From Brumimicrobium sp964585545 (lineage in GTDB: Bacteria > Bacteroidota > Bacteroidia > Flavobacteriales_D > Crocinitomicaceae): a DNA stretch of 64,000 nt. How positions within the stretch are numbered: position 1 is the stretch's first letter; each line of letters begins with the position of its first letter. The stretch lies in NCBI GenBank assembly GCA_964585545.1, contig CAZPDT010000006.1, positions 107,436-171,435 of the forward strand, read 5' to 3'. A model generated the notes under the pieces. That model was given only the letters and a program-made list of their open reading frames with translations, was not told the origin of the DNA and did no database searches. A program made the position numbers and the translations under genes. Shown one piece after another: positions 1 through 8,460 of the stretch.

Positions 1-146
1 AATTGTACAAAGCAATAATGAAAACAAAGGACGGTGGAGTTGTTACTTATACAATTAATAAATTTGTGAAAAACAAACCCGTTACTGATACTCAGTTCGT
101 TTATAATCCACAAGAATATCCTGGCTATAAACTGATAAGAGATTAA
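1..146 (+). CDS. lolA: 3' end of probable outer-membrane lipoprotein carrier protein LolA (partial)
   Basis: An open frame enters from the left edge (codons in phase with position 3) and stops at TAA 144-146. The 47 visible residues end in a YPGYKLIRD-type tail preceded by a Phe-Val-Tyr-Asn-Pro stretch, which resembles the C-terminus of LolA-family proteins of Bacteroidota (usually ending YPG-x-EVIDLR). LolA ferries lipoproteins through the periplasm to the outer membrane. Only the last strand region is visible, so the family call is tentative. A strong hairpin terminator follows 23 bp after the stop, which supports a real gene end here. Confidence 0.55.
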   Translation, partial: LYKAIMKTKDGGVVTYTINKFVKNKPVTDTQFVYNPQEYPGYKLIRD

Positions 147-168
147 AAAATATTAAACATTATTTGGG

Positions 169-208
169 GTCTGTCTTGAAATTTAATTTTTAAGACAGAC
201 TTTTTTTT
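169..208 (+). terminator. Rho-independent terminator after the lolA-like gene
   Basis: A perfect 9-bp stem GTCTGTCTT (169-177) / AAGACAGAC (192-200) is followed directly by eight T residues (201-208). It closes the partial gene on the left and lies just outside the 3' end of the convergent gene at 227. Confidence 0.85.
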
Positions 209-226
209 GATGCACCCCATTTACCA

Positions 227-1036
227 TTACTTTACCACTTTCTTTCGGACTGTTCCTTTTGATGTTGATATTGAAAGAAAATAAACCCCAGATTGATAAT
301 CAATTGTTGATAGGGTTACTTTTGAGACTGCAACGGGATAGGACTGATTGAAGACAACTTGGCCTAAAGCGTCGTGTATTTGAACTTTTTTAATGGGTAA
401 ATTCCCAGTAGAAATTGACAAATGATTCGTTATTGGGTTGGGGTAAACCGTTGCATATATTTCCTCTTTTGTCAATGATAATGGATCTTGTTTTCTAACA
501 TTAATACTGTCCAAGAAAAGTTTAAAACCATTATAGGTTGTATTTACAAAGGCTATATAAATGTTCTCATTAACATATTTTTCTAGACTTTCTGTATATC
601 CTGCCCAATAAGGTGTCTGATCGTTCACAATGGTTAAGGTATCTGAGAAATCTGCAATTGCATTTCCAGTAGTAGAAATCATAATCTTGTATGAATCGGG
701 GAAAGATGGATCATAAGACATGCCTTTCCATGAAATGAAATTTCCAAATGTACCCATAGACAGTTGTGGTGTAATTAACCATCTGTCAGCACGGTTAACA
801 GGAGAAAAATAGGAAGTACTTGACACCGTTCCATTCCCAGAGTTTAATGGATCTTCTTTATATATCCAAGCTTCAGTGTATTCCTGAACAGCAGTATCTA
901 CAGTAAATCCATCGTTATCAATAATGGTCCATTGTGCAGGTAAAGTAGGATTATCAAAGTTCTCATCTAATATAGTTATTTGTCCAAAAAGCGATGAACA
1001 ATACAATAAAACAAAACCGAATAAAAATTTCTTCAT
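227..1036 (-). CDS. T9SS type A cargo protein with choice-of-anchor-like domain
   Basis: A 269-aa predicted secreted protein. The first 19 residues (MKKFLFGFVLLYCSSLFGQ) form a signal peptide ending in the F-G-Q pattern usual in this phylum. Residues 20-180 hold a jelly-roll-like module with a LDENFDNPTLPAQW start and a NGFKLFLDSINVRK end, as in choice-of-anchor J domains. The last 70 residues are a type A T9SS sorting domain: VYPNPITNHLSIS, a GVYFLSIST strand and a basic KKVVK end. The protein is therefore expected to cross the outer membrane by type IX secretion and be attached or released. No catalytic motif was recognised. It is a monocistronic gene facing the lolA-like gene. Confidence 0.85.
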   Translation of the reverse strand: MKKFLFGFVLLYCSSLFGQITILDENFDNPTLPAQWTIIDNDGFTVDTAVQEYTEAWIYKEDPLNSGNGTVSSTSYFSPVNRADRWLITPQLSMGTFGNFISWKGMSYDPSFPDSYKIMISTTGNAIADFSDTLTIVNDQTPYWAGYTESLEKYVNENIYIAFVNTTYNGFKLFLDSINVRKQDPLSLTKEEIYATVYPNPITNHLSISTGNLPIKKVQIHDALGQVVFNQSYPVAVSKVTLSTIDYQSGVYFLSISTSKGTVRKKVVK

Positions 1037-1266
1037 TTATGATTATTTATAATGAAAGTCGAAGCTTTCTTTCGAGCAAAATTAAAAAATAAACCAATAA
1101 TGAGGATAGGAATACACTTATATATTCACAAAAGAAGTAAAAAGACACAACCCGAATTCCAAGACAGAAATCTTTTATAGCGAAAATAGCTAACTTTTAC
1201 AATTAGCACACTTAACACCATACAGTGAACCTACCTTTCTGCAGTTAATAGTTCGGCTTAATCGCC

Positions 1267-1452
1267 TTAAAAATGATAAATCAGCAGTCCTAAAAACAGA
1301 CAAGATACGCCGACCCTCCCCCAAAAACCAAATGTTTGCCAAAATGGTGACGTTTCGTTTTGGAGTTTTTTTAAAATCTTGGTAAAATCTTGATGTGACT
1401 TAATTTCTTTAGAAGTTATTTTCCATCGGTTATAATTTATTTTTGTTTTCAT
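1267..1452 (-). CDS. Small membrane protein coupled to an ECF sigma factor
   Basis: A 61-aa protein read from ATG 1450-1452, which lies inside the 3' end of the upstream sigma-factor gene (23-nt overlap), so translation is probably coupled. A longer frame from 1518 exists but would be buried in the sigma gene. Residues 1-42 are polar and charged (NYNRWKITSKEIKSHQDF), residues 43-60 form one hydrophobic segment (WGRVGVSCLFLGLLIY) and the chain stops at once. Gene order and topology suggest a membrane-tethered anti-sigma-like partner. The absence of any periplasmic part could mean truncation: a second stop follows after two codons. No family was recognised. Confidence 0.6.
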   Translation of the reverse strand: MKTKINYNRWKITSKEIKSHQDFTKILKKLQNETSPFWQTFGFWGRVGVSCLFLGLLIYHF

Positions 1453-2029
1453 AGGTATAAGTTTTATTGAAAAGCTGTTTGAGTTTTTGCAATGCTCTAA
1501 AGGTTTTAACTTTTGCATTGTTTTCCTTTATGTTGAGTATTTGTCCAATTTCTCGATACGGTCTTTCTTCGAAATAGCGCATTTCAATCAATTGTAAATC
1601 ACTTTCTTTCATCCTTCCTAAAGCCTTAAACAACAACTTTTTGTTGACTGAATTTGTTTCTTCCTTGAAGATTTCCAAAAATGTGCTCACTTGCACTCTA
1701 TCAATGTTAATTGTTCGTCTTGCTTTGCGATCTCGATATGCCTGATTGAGTTCACTTTTAGCAATTCGGTACAACCAAGACCCTAGAGGAACACCTTTGT
1801 ATTCAAATTTTTTCAAGTTTTTCATCGCTTTCAAAAACACTTGAGATGTTACGTCATAAGCCAAATTCTTATCATCCATACGCTGATAGACATATCTGAA
1901 AATTTGCTCATGGTATTTCTTGTACAATGGGGCGAAGCATTTTGGATCTTGTTTCGCCAAAGTAATCCATTCTCTCTCTTCCAATAACATTTGGTTAGAA
2001 TGGTGATAAATAGGGTTTATTTGTCGCAT
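1430..2029 (-). CDS. ECF-type RNA polymerase sigma factor
   Basis: About 199 aa from ATG 2027-2029. An in-frame ATG at 2104 would add 25 hydrophobic residues that are not expected in a sigma factor. Region 2 is visible as FAPLYKKYHEQIFRYVYQR followed by AYDVTSQVFLKAMKNL and GSWLYRIAKSELN, the core-binding and -10-binding parts. Region 4 is the helix-turn-helix LQLIEMRYFEERPYREIGQIL with NAKVKTFRALQKL. It directs RNA polymerase to an unknown regulon. The 3' end overlaps the small membrane protein gene, the usual layout for a sigma/anti-sigma pair. Regulon and signal cannot be read from the sequence. Confidence 0.85.
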   Translation of the reverse strand: MRQINPIYHHSNQMLLEEREWITLAKQDPKCFAPLYKKYHEQIFRYVYQRMDDKNLAYDVTSQVFLKAMKNLKKFEYKGVPLGSWLYRIAKSELNQAYRDRKARRTINIDRVQVSTFLEIFKEETNSVNKKLLFKALGRMKESDLQLIEMRYFEERPYREIGQILNIKENNAKVKTFRALQKLKQLFNKTYTYENKNKL

Positions 2030-2526
2030 GGGTTTAATTTTTTTTGGGTTTATGAAAATAAAATTTGCAACAGCAATTATAGTTAAACTGGATTTATAGT
2101 TCAATGGGTAACAAGAACTCTTCCAAAACCATTTTCACAATTATTAACGAAAATATAGAAAGTATATTGTACCAAAGAAGTAATCCTATCAAATTAGTAG
2201 GGTAATTGCTAAAGCATATAAGATTTAATTTTTAATCAAACATTCTGAATAGCAACCGCATAGATAATTCAAAAGGGCTTTATAATTAATTTAAAAAGAA
2301 TTTAATTATTTTTTTTATACAATTAATATTTATCCATTTGTCAGCTGATGCTTACCCTCTTCTATAGAAAATGAAAAGAAAAAAAACAGCATAGAAAGTT
2401 CTTGATCTGTCTGGAGCAATCATAAAATAATCTATGAATACAACTAACAAATTCAACGTTACGTGGTAAATTTGCCATAGTGAAGTTAATAGATCAAGTT
2501 AAAGAATCATCTATTCCCTACAGCAA
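2030..2526. other. Gene-free stretch upstream of the sigma-factor gene
   Basis: About 500 bp of AT-rich sequence with no convincing coding frame. It must contain the promoter of the minus-strand sigma-factor gene, but no clear -33/-7 pair was found. A TAAATTTG box on the plus strand (2467-2474) has no gene in front of it. No terminator hairpin was recognised for the lipoprotein gene that ends at 2527. Confidence 0.5.
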
Positions 2527-3579
2527 TTAATTACAAGAAAATGAAGTTCCGTTATCCAAAGGAATGTCACTACAGAATTTTAGTGCTGTAGTATAAGGGC
2601 CTTGGCACAATTCCTTAGTTGAATTTTGATTTAAAGCTCTAATATTAGGCGGGTTATAATCAACTTTCATTTGTTTTATAGACACACGTGAAGAGAAGAT
2701 ACCCAATGCTCCGTCTACGTTAGAATATGTTGGTTTATTTTGAGCCAATGAAGATGATGGTTTGTTGGTCAAGATATATGTATTCAAATCCTCAGAACCC
2801 GCTGTTAAGATAATTTCCAAAGATTTTAATGTTCGCTTTGTAACATCAGAGTCAGGATCAATTTTCTTACTTAAAAATTCATAAAATTGTTCTCCTGTTG
2901 CAGACACAGTAGCCTTTGAGGTGGAAATATCGGATCTGTTTATTGTCCCCAAGTTCCACATTAAAGATTTATCCTTTTGCCCTGACGCGGTGAATTCTCT
3001 ATATTCTATTCTCAATTGCACTTTATAGAGTGCTGCATTGCCCAAGGAAAATGTAATTGGTGTAGATTTATAACCGTTAACATTAACATTGTAGTCGGCA
3101 AAATTGAAAGAAAAATTAGGTTGCGGGTAGGTAATGTTCACATCCTTTACCAAATTGGTTTGGCCTGTAACATTAAATTTCCCATTATCGATATCAATAT
3201 TTAATCGGTAAGGAACATTTTCATCTAAATCAGAGGCTACAAAATAATACAGTTTTTGTTCTGGAGCATAAAAAACACCATCCTTTTTATTGGTAATTAT
3301 TGTATCTTTCAGAGTCCATGTTCTATTTTGTCCACCAACCTCTTTAACCGTGGCCACCACATTGTCGAAATAAGAAAGTGAAGGGTCTTTTGCATATTCA
3401 AAAGCGTCTCCTTCTTTCAAAAAAGTTTTATTCAACTTTAAAAAATGATAATTTTCTCCTTGATCAAGTAAAAAATGAACAACAGGCTTTTCTTCATACT
3501 CTCCATTTACGCTAAATTTGGTTTTGCAGCCAGCCAATAGCGCAATACATAATCCTAGAGTCAATATCTTTTTTATCAT
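2527..3579 (-). CDS. DUF4249-like lipoprotein
   Basis: A 350-aa predicted lipoprotein: a hydrophobic leader ends in the lipobox LLAGC (Cys18). The early region EKPVVHFLLDQGENYHFLKLNKTFL resembles the start of DUF4249 proteins, which in Bacteroidota often accompany TonB-dependent receptors, but here no receptor is nearby. The middle contains beta-strand-rich sequence with a possible fibronectin-like fold (VPYRLNIDIDNGKF), and the tail has a Cys-rich end with CQGPYTTALKFCSDIP and a final Cys. The role is unknown. It is probably monocistronic: the next gene on the same strand starts 94 bp upstream of it, ending at 3674. Confidence 0.7.
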   Translation of the reverse strand: MIKKILTLGLCIALLAGCKTKFSVNGEYEEKPVVHFLLDQGENYHFLKLNKTFLKEGDAFEYAKDPSLSYFDNVVATVKEVGGQNRTWTLKDTIITNKKDGVFYAPEQKLYYFVASDLDENVPYRLNIDIDNGKFNVTGQTNLVKDVNITYPQPNFSFNFADYNVNVNGYKSTPITFSLGNAALYKVQLRIEYREFTASGQKDKSLMWNLGTINRSDISTSKATVSATGEQFYEFLSKKIDPDSDVTKRTLKSLEIILTAGSEDLNTYILTNKPSSSLAQNKPTYSNVDGALGIFSSRVSIKQMKVDYNPPNIRALNQNSTKELCQGPYTTALKFCSDIPLDNGTSFSCN

Positions 3580-3673
3580 AAATTTTTCTTATTTAATAGG
3601 GTGTAAATTTATAAAAATATATCTTTCCTACACTTCTCTTTACTCATTAATTGACCCCTTTTAAAATATGCTT

Positions 3674-4738
3674 TTATTTTACACGATTCATTCCCATGGC
3701 TTTTAACATCCATTTCGGCAATGATTTTTTCGGGTCTCTATTTTTCAAATTAATGTACCAGCCTATTTTTTTCATTACAGGAACTTTATGTGTTTCTACA
3801 AATTCCAGTAAGGTGCCGTCGGGGTCTTCGATATAAGAAAAGCGTCCTCCTGCCTCCCCCATATCAAATGTTTCTCCGCTATCAACAGTAAAAGGGAATC
3901 CTGCTTCTTCACATTCTTTCTTCAATTGGGTCATATTTCTAATGTCGAAACAAAGGTGAATGAACCCCCAATCTCCCCAAAAACGGTCTTTAAATATGGG
4001 TTGACAATCTGTGCGTTCAATCGCTTGCACCAGTTCTATTTTTGTTGGTCCCAATAATGGAGCAAAAGGGCCTTTTCTTACTTCAGGGTGCGACAACAAT
4101 ACACGACGTACTTTTCTATCTCCCATAGGCAACTCAGAAAAACAATCAAAGACTTCAGTTTCATCGTATTCTACAACAGAATATCCAAGTATATTCGCAT
4201 AGAGTTCCATTGATTTTTCAATATTACTTACGCCAATCATTGCACCTGCAACACCACCAGTTTTTCCATCAAATTTTGTTTTTTGAAAAACGGTTAACTC
4301 TTGCACCACATTAAAAACATTGCCATTAGGATCTTCGACAAAAAAGTGATATTCTCCATTTGGGGCGGTTTTAATGCGACCGAGAAGTTTGGCTCCATTA
4401 TCTTTCATATAATTGAAAGATGCTTGAACATCTCGTGATTTAATACGACATATATACAAGCCATAATCTCCTAGTTGAACATTAAACTTTGGTTTTTCGG
4501 TATTTCTACTGGTGAATTGCCAAATTTCAAAACCTCCACCTCCTTCCATAGACATAGCCAATGTAGCTGTTCGGGCGTGCACCTTCCCACCAGTATATTT
4601 TGTCATCAAAGGCGCTTCTGCAGCTTCTTCAAATATTTTAACATCTACACCAAAGAACTTACGGTACCATTTCCAAATCTCTTCTACATTAGGAACTCCT
4701 ATTCCCATTTGTTGAATACCACAGATAATTTTTCCCAT
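3674..4738 (-). CDS. Double-domain VOC (glyoxalase/bleomycin resistance/dioxygenase) protein
   Basis: 354 aa with two vicinal-oxygen-chelate modules. Module 1 (about residues 5-145) starts IQQMGIGVPNVEEIWKWYRKFFG and ends HFFVEDPNGNVFNVVQE. Module 2 (about 163-320) starts AGAMIGVSNIEKSMELYANILGY and ends FSYIEDPDGTLLEFVE. Each ends with a Glu that can bind metal, as in the superfamily (glyoxalase I, methylmalonyl-CoA epimerase, extradiol dioxygenases). His residues in GFIHLCFDI and the module-1 strands may complete the sites. No signal peptide, so cytoplasmic. The substrate cannot be inferred. It stands alone. Confidence 0.8.
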   Translation of the reverse strand: MGKIICGIQQMGIGVPNVEEIWKWYRKFFGVDVKIFEEAAEAPLMTKYTGGKVHARTATLAMSMEGGGGFEIWQFTSRNTEKPKFNVQLGDYGLYICRIKSRDVQASFNYMKDNGAKLLGRIKTAPNGEYHFFVEDPNGNVFNVVQELTVFQKTKFDGKTGGVAGAMIGVSNIEKSMELYANILGYSVVEYDETEVFDCFSELPMGDRKVRRVLLSHPEVRKGPFAPLLGPTKIELVQAIERTDCQPIFKDRFWGDWGFIHLCFDIRNMTQLKKECEEAGFPFTVDSGETFDMGEAGGRFSYIEDPDGTLLEFVETHKVPVMKKIGWYINLKNRDPKKSLPKWMLKAMGMNRVK

Positions 4739-5058
4739 TTTAAATTGTATTAATTAAAAGAGACAAATTTAATATTCTTTCTTATAGTAAAGGAATAGTA
4801 GACCAACAAACCAGAAACAATTCATAAATTTGAATGGTTAATGTGAAATACAACCCGCATTATTCATGAGGTTATTGCTTCTAACATCCAATCTATAAGC
4901 TGAAAATATTTAAAGTGAGTATTCTATGTTACAAAGAACTCTTGTCATGTAATGTGGAATAAGTTGCATTCAGACCTATAAAGGTAAAGCCAACAGAAAA
5001 GCCCCATGGAAGTATCCTGAGGCTTCTCTGGCGTTGTTCAAGTAATATCTAGTAGCAA
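4739..5058. other. Gene-free spacer
   Basis: About 320 bp between two minus-strand genes without a convincing coding frame. It carries a possible terminator for the upstream-transcribed gene (4995-5029) and must hold the promoter of the VOC gene, for which no clear box was found. Confidence 0.5.
4995..5029 (-). terminator. Possible terminator hairpin of the anti-sigma-like gene
   Basis: AGAAAAGCC (4995-5003) can pair with GGCTTCTCT (5021-5029) with one mismatch and a 17-nt loop. It lies 30 bp beyond the stop of the minus-strand gene at 5059. The T-tract on the minus strand is poor, so the call is weak. Confidence 0.35.
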
Positions 5059-6375
5059 TTAGTCGTGCACTATGGTACCTGAATATATGGGACGTTCATT
5101 TTGAACAGGATTAAAGATTTGCACCTTCCAGACGAACGTTTTATTTCTTGTCGTCATCTCTCCTGTTCTTTGATCCGTTCCATCCCAAGAATCTTTAGCA
5201 TCTTTGGTTGTAAATACAACTCCATTATCTGTTGGATCAATAATTGTCAATTGGAACTTCACATCCCTTTGGGTCAATGAATAAGGCATAAAGGTTCGAT
5301 TCCTTGGGTCTGAACCATTTGGTCTAAAAGCATCTACAGCCATTAAATTGTAGTTGTTTCTTATATTAACTTCCTTCTTCATGGTGTTATTACATCCATT
5401 TTTGTCAATTACTTTTAACGCTATTTTATGATCTCCCTTCTTGAAGAAATTGTGAAGCGTTTTTGCTCCTTTTTTCTCAATCTTCTCATCGAATGTCCAT
5501 ACATAAGAAGCATATTCACCGTAAGCTTCACAAATCACTACGGGCAGTCCTTTTTCATAAACATTGGCCTCATAGGTGAAATTTACAGATGGTAAGCGGT
5601 AAACATTAATTTCTTTTGTTGCTATGCGTTTATTGTCATTATTAACAAAATAGATTTTTGTTGATGTTTTTGGCTTAAACACATAGGACTTGTCTGGATC
5701 CAGTACCATAAGCTGTCCATCTTCCTTTTGGAACTTCACCAATTCTGACTTGCTGGGGTTGCTAATCACCACATTTTCTCCCTCACAAATGTTCAATGCT
5801 GAGATACGACCTGCAATAAATTTGGCAGATTGAGGTGCTCCATGAAAAGGCGTTACCCCATCATTTGTATTCTGATTCTCATTGTTTGCATTTGGAGTAA
5901 TTGCATCTTGGTCTTGAAAGACAACTTCCTGATCATCATGCGAAGATTCTGAATGAGTCACCACTTGATTGTTGAATTGATTTTCTGGTGTTGAACCTAA
6001 AGGTTCTATTTCATTTCCATTTGTCTCTGTCAATCCATTTTCTCCTTCATTTTGAGCATTTACTCCTTTATCTGTATGATTTTCTGAAGTCTGTACATCA
6101 TTATTTCCAATGGTTGGGTTGTCATTTATTTCTGACGCTGTTTGGTTTAAGGCAGTTTGTGTGTTTTTATTTTGGTTTAAATAAAAGCCACCAACGACAA
6201 GTGCTGCTGTAAAAACAGAAGCTACTGTCCATTTCAGAATATTTGACGAGCCCGTTCCAGTAGAAGTTGAGCGTGCATCAAGTTGTGCATTCACTCCTTC
6301 CCATGCTTTGGGATCGTATGGCACCTCATAGTCTTTCAGACTTTCTTTAAAGGCGTTTTCTAAATTATTTTTCAT
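5059..6375 (-). CDS. Membrane protein with anti-sigma-like N-terminus and gliding-type C-terminal domain
   Basis: 438 aa. Residues 1-47 are cytoplasmic and of the type seen in Bacteroidota sigma-factor partners (FKESLKDYEVPYDPKAWEGV). Residues 48-66 are one membrane span (LKWTVASVFTAALVVGGFYL). Residues 70-180 are a low-complexity Asn/Gln/Glu-rich linker. Residues 190-340 look PKD/Ig-like (ASYVWTFDEKIEKKG, GDHKIALKVIDKNGC). The last 95 residues, from FRPNGSDPRNRTFMPY through DSWDGTDQRTG to a final strand, resemble a divergent type B (gliding-associated) domain. The start codon overlaps the stop of the sigma gene upstream (ATGA), so the two are cotranslated. The likely role is signal-sensing anti-sigma factor; this is inference. 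Confidence 0.75.
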   Translation of the reverse strand: MKNNLENAFKESLKDYEVPYDPKAWEGVNAQLDARSTSTGTGSSNILKWTVASVFTAALVVGGFYLNQNKNTQTALNQTASEINDNPTIGNNDVQTSENHTDKGVNAQNEGENGLTETNGNEIEPLGSTPENQFNNQVVTHSESSHDDQEVVFQDQDAITPNANNENQNTNDGVTPFHGAPQSAKFIAGRISALNICEGENVVISNPSKSELVKFQKEDGQLMVLDPDKSYVFKPKTSTKIYFVNNDNKRIATKEINVYRLPSVNFTYEANVYEKGLPVVICEAYGEYASYVWTFDEKIEKKGAKTLHNFFKKGDHKIALKVIDKNGCNNTMKKEVNIRNNYNLMAVDAFRPNGSDPRNRTFMPYSLTQRDVKFQLTIIDPTDNGVVFTTKDAKDSWDGTDQRTGEMTTRNKTFVWKVQIFNPVQNERPIYSGTIVHD

Positions 6376-6938
6376 CGTTCTATTTTATCAAATTTTTCTT
6401 TTAAAATACTTCTCAAATTTTGCTTTGCTTTAGCCAGGTTGGATTTTGAAGTTCCAACGGAGATGTCCAATATTTGTGCAATTTCTTTATGTGAATAGTT
6501 TTCAATCACATATAAATTAAATACTGTTTGATATGCAGGAGACAATTCTTGTATTGCTTCCAGTGCATATTCTCCTTTGATTTTGGTAATGTCTTCATCA
6601 AAATTATGTTCTTGTGTACTGTACTTACTATTAAACATATAATCTTCATCAGTAGAAAAAGGTTGTCGTTTTCCTTTTCTGATGGCATCAATAGATGCGT
6701 TGACCATAATTTTTCTGACCCATCCTTCGAATGAGCCTACAAATTCAAAATCTCCTAACTTTTCAAAGATCTTTATAAATCCTTCTTGAACGACCTCTTG
6801 CGCTCGATCACGGTCTTTTGTATAACGTAAACAAACTCCCATCATCTTGCCGTAGAACAACTTAAACAATTCTTCTTGAGCGCTTCTGTCTTGCGCTGCA
6901 CATCGTTGTATTAATTCTTTAAGTTCGTCGTTCTGCAC
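6372..6938 (-). CDS. ECF-type RNA polymerase sigma factor
   Basis: 188 aa. Region 2: EELFKLFYGKMMGVCLRYTKDRDRAQEVVQEGFIKIFEKL followed by FEGWVRKIMVNASIDAIRK. Region 4: LSPAYQTVFNLYVIENYSHKEIAQIL with GTSKSNLAKAKQNLRSIL. This matches the RpoE-like class common in Bacteroidota. The stop overlaps the start of the downstream membrane protein by four bases, the usual arrangement for a sigma factor and its membrane-bound regulator. A -7-like box CAAAAATA (7033-7040, read TATTTTTG on the minus strand) lies about 95 bp upstream of the start. Confidence 0.9.
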   Translation of the reverse strand: MQNDELKELIQRCAAQDRSAQEELFKLFYGKMMGVCLRYTKDRDRAQEVVQEGFIKIFEKLGDFEFVGSFEGWVRKIMVNASIDAIRKGKRQPFSTDEDYMFNSKYSTQEHNFDEDITKIKGEYALEAIQELSPAYQTVFNLYVIENYSHKEIAQILDISVGTSKSNLAKAKQNLRSILKEKFDKIER

Positions 6939-7048
6939 TTTTCTTTCAGTTTTAAAACGTTAGTTAATTCATAGGGTTGCCTTTGTTGACAAGAAAGTTC
7001 ATTTCTCAATTGTTTCGATTGGTATAAACAGTCAAAAATATAAAAAAT

Positions 7049-7189
7049 ATGCTCAATTCGATCCGTAAAACGTCACAGATTGAAGCCGTGAAGATTAGAA
7101 GAACAGGAAAACATGGGTTGGCGTTGTCAAATTTGGCATTAAATTCAGGTGTATTGGTCAGTAAGAACGATAAAATCAGAAAATTATAA
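7049..7189 (+). CDS. Possible small protein upstream of mdh (46 aa)
   Basis: An ATG frame of 46 codons (MLNSIRKTSQIEAVKIRRTG..., ending NDKIRKL) lies in the 351-bp gap before mdh. Its central part is less AT-rich than the surrounding spacer, which hints at coding. The chain is basic, with no signal peptide or membrane span. No family was recognised. It may be a genuine small protein, a gene remnant or chance; the start overlaps the region where the divergent sigma-factor promoter may lie. Confidence 0.3.
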   Translation: MLNSIRKTSQIEAVKIRRTGKHGLALSNLALNSGVLVSKNDKIRKL

Positions 7190-7236
7190 TGAATTTTTAT
7201 ACTAATTTTTTAATTATTTTCGAGAATAATGCTTAT

Positions 7237-7244
7237 TAATTTTG
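7237..7244 (+). promoter_or_regulatory. Candidate -7 box of mdh
   Basis: TAATTTTG fits the Bacteroidota -7 consensus TAnnTTTG and lies 45 bp before the mdh start. No TTG was found at the expected -33 spacing, so support is partial. Confidence 0.4.
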
Positions 7245-7289
7245 TAATTTCGTGGCAGAAAATTCTATTAAAATTAAAATTATACAATA

Positions 7290-8228
7290 ATGAAAGTTAC
7301 AGTTGTTGGAGCAGGAAATGTAGGTGCTACGTGTGCTGATGTTCTTGCCAAGAGAGAAGTCGCCAATGAAATTGTTTTATTGGACATTAAAGAAGGTGTT
7401 TCAGAAGGGAAAGCGCTGGATATGTGGGAAGCATCTCCTATTTTACTATATGACACACGTGTTGTAGGTTCAACGAATGACTATTCAAAGACGGCTGATT
7501 CAGATGTTGTAGTAATTACCTCAGGGATTCCAAGAAAACCAGGGATGTCTAGAGATGATTTAATTTCAACAAATGCGGGAATTGTTAAAAGTGTTACTGA
7601 GAACATTATTAAACATTCTCCCGAAGCAAAAATCATCATTGTTTCAAATCCACTGGATGTTATGACGTACTGTGCTTATTTAACCGCAAAAGTAGATTCA
7701 TCTCGTGTATTTGGTCAGGCTGGTGTTTTAGATACAGCGCGTTACCGTGCATTCTTAGCAATGGAACTCAACGTATCACCGAAAGACATTAAAGCAGTTT
7801 TAATGGGAGGACATGGAGACACCATGGTTCCACTTCCTCGTTATACATCAGTTGGAGGAATTCCTGTTACTGAATTAATCAGTAAGGAAAAGTTAGACGC
7901 CATTGTTCAACGCACCAAGACAGGGGGTGGTGAAATAGTTAAGCTTCTCGGTACTTCTGCTTGGTATGCACCAGGAGCAGCAGCGGCACAAATGGTTGAA
8001 GCAATTGCAAAAGACCAAAAGAAAGTAGTTCCAGTTTGCGCATGGTTAGATGGACAATACGGAATGAAAGACATTTATTTAGGAGTTCCTGTAGTATTGG
8101 GTAAAAATGGAGTGGAGAAAATTATCGAACTTGATTTAAACGACGATGAAAAAGCTTTATTAGAACAATCAGCACAACACGTTAAAGACGTAATGAAAGT
8201 TTTTGACGAGATGGGTGTTGTAGGATAA
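7290..8228 (+). CDS. mdh: Malate dehydrogenase
   Basis: 312 aa, the usual length for the lactate-dehydrogenase-like malate dehydrogenases. It interconverts malate and oxaloacetate with NAD in the TCA cycle in the cytoplasm. The Rossmann motif GAGNVG is at residues 7-12, and Asp32 at the end of the second strand points to NAD rather than NADP. Substrate-binding arginines are Arg82 and Arg88 in the mobile loop (IPRKPGMSR), Asn120 in VSNPLDV and Arg151. The catalytic His175 is in GGHGDTMVPL. The gene stands alone on the plus strand. Confidence 0.97.
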   Translation: MKVTVVGAGNVGATCADVLAKREVANEIVLLDIKEGVSEGKALDMWEASPILLYDTRVVGSTNDYSKTADSDVVVITSGIPRKPGMSRDDLISTNAGIVKSVTENIIKHSPEAKIIIVSNPLDVMTYCAYLTAKVDSSRVFGQAGVLDTARYRAFLAMELNVSPKDIKAVLMGGHGDTMVPLPRYTSVGGIPVTELISKEKLDAIVQRTKTGGGEIVKLLGTSAWYAPGAAAAQMVEAIAKDQKKVVPVCAWLDGQYGMKDIYLGVPVVLGKNGVEKIIELDLNDDEKALLEQSAQHVKDVMKVFDEMGVVG

Positions 8229-8460
8229 ATAACTTTTCCGAATTTTATCACGTAGTTGTCTCAATAAAGCAAATTATGTAATCAATTGTGGATGCTCCAA
8301 AAGTGATAGAAATGCAAGACATTAAAAAAAAACACAATAAGCATGCTGGGGTATGTGATTGAGTTTGAAATTCATCAATAAAATAGCAGTTCTACAGTTT
8401 TGGTTCATCCACTTTTATTTTTACTATATTTACAGCACAAATTTTTTGAATTACTCAGAC

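Noticed and set aside
2467..2474. TAAATTTG on the plus strand looks like a -7 box.
   Set aside because: No plus-strand gene or terminator follows; the region runs into the 3' end of a minus-strand gene.
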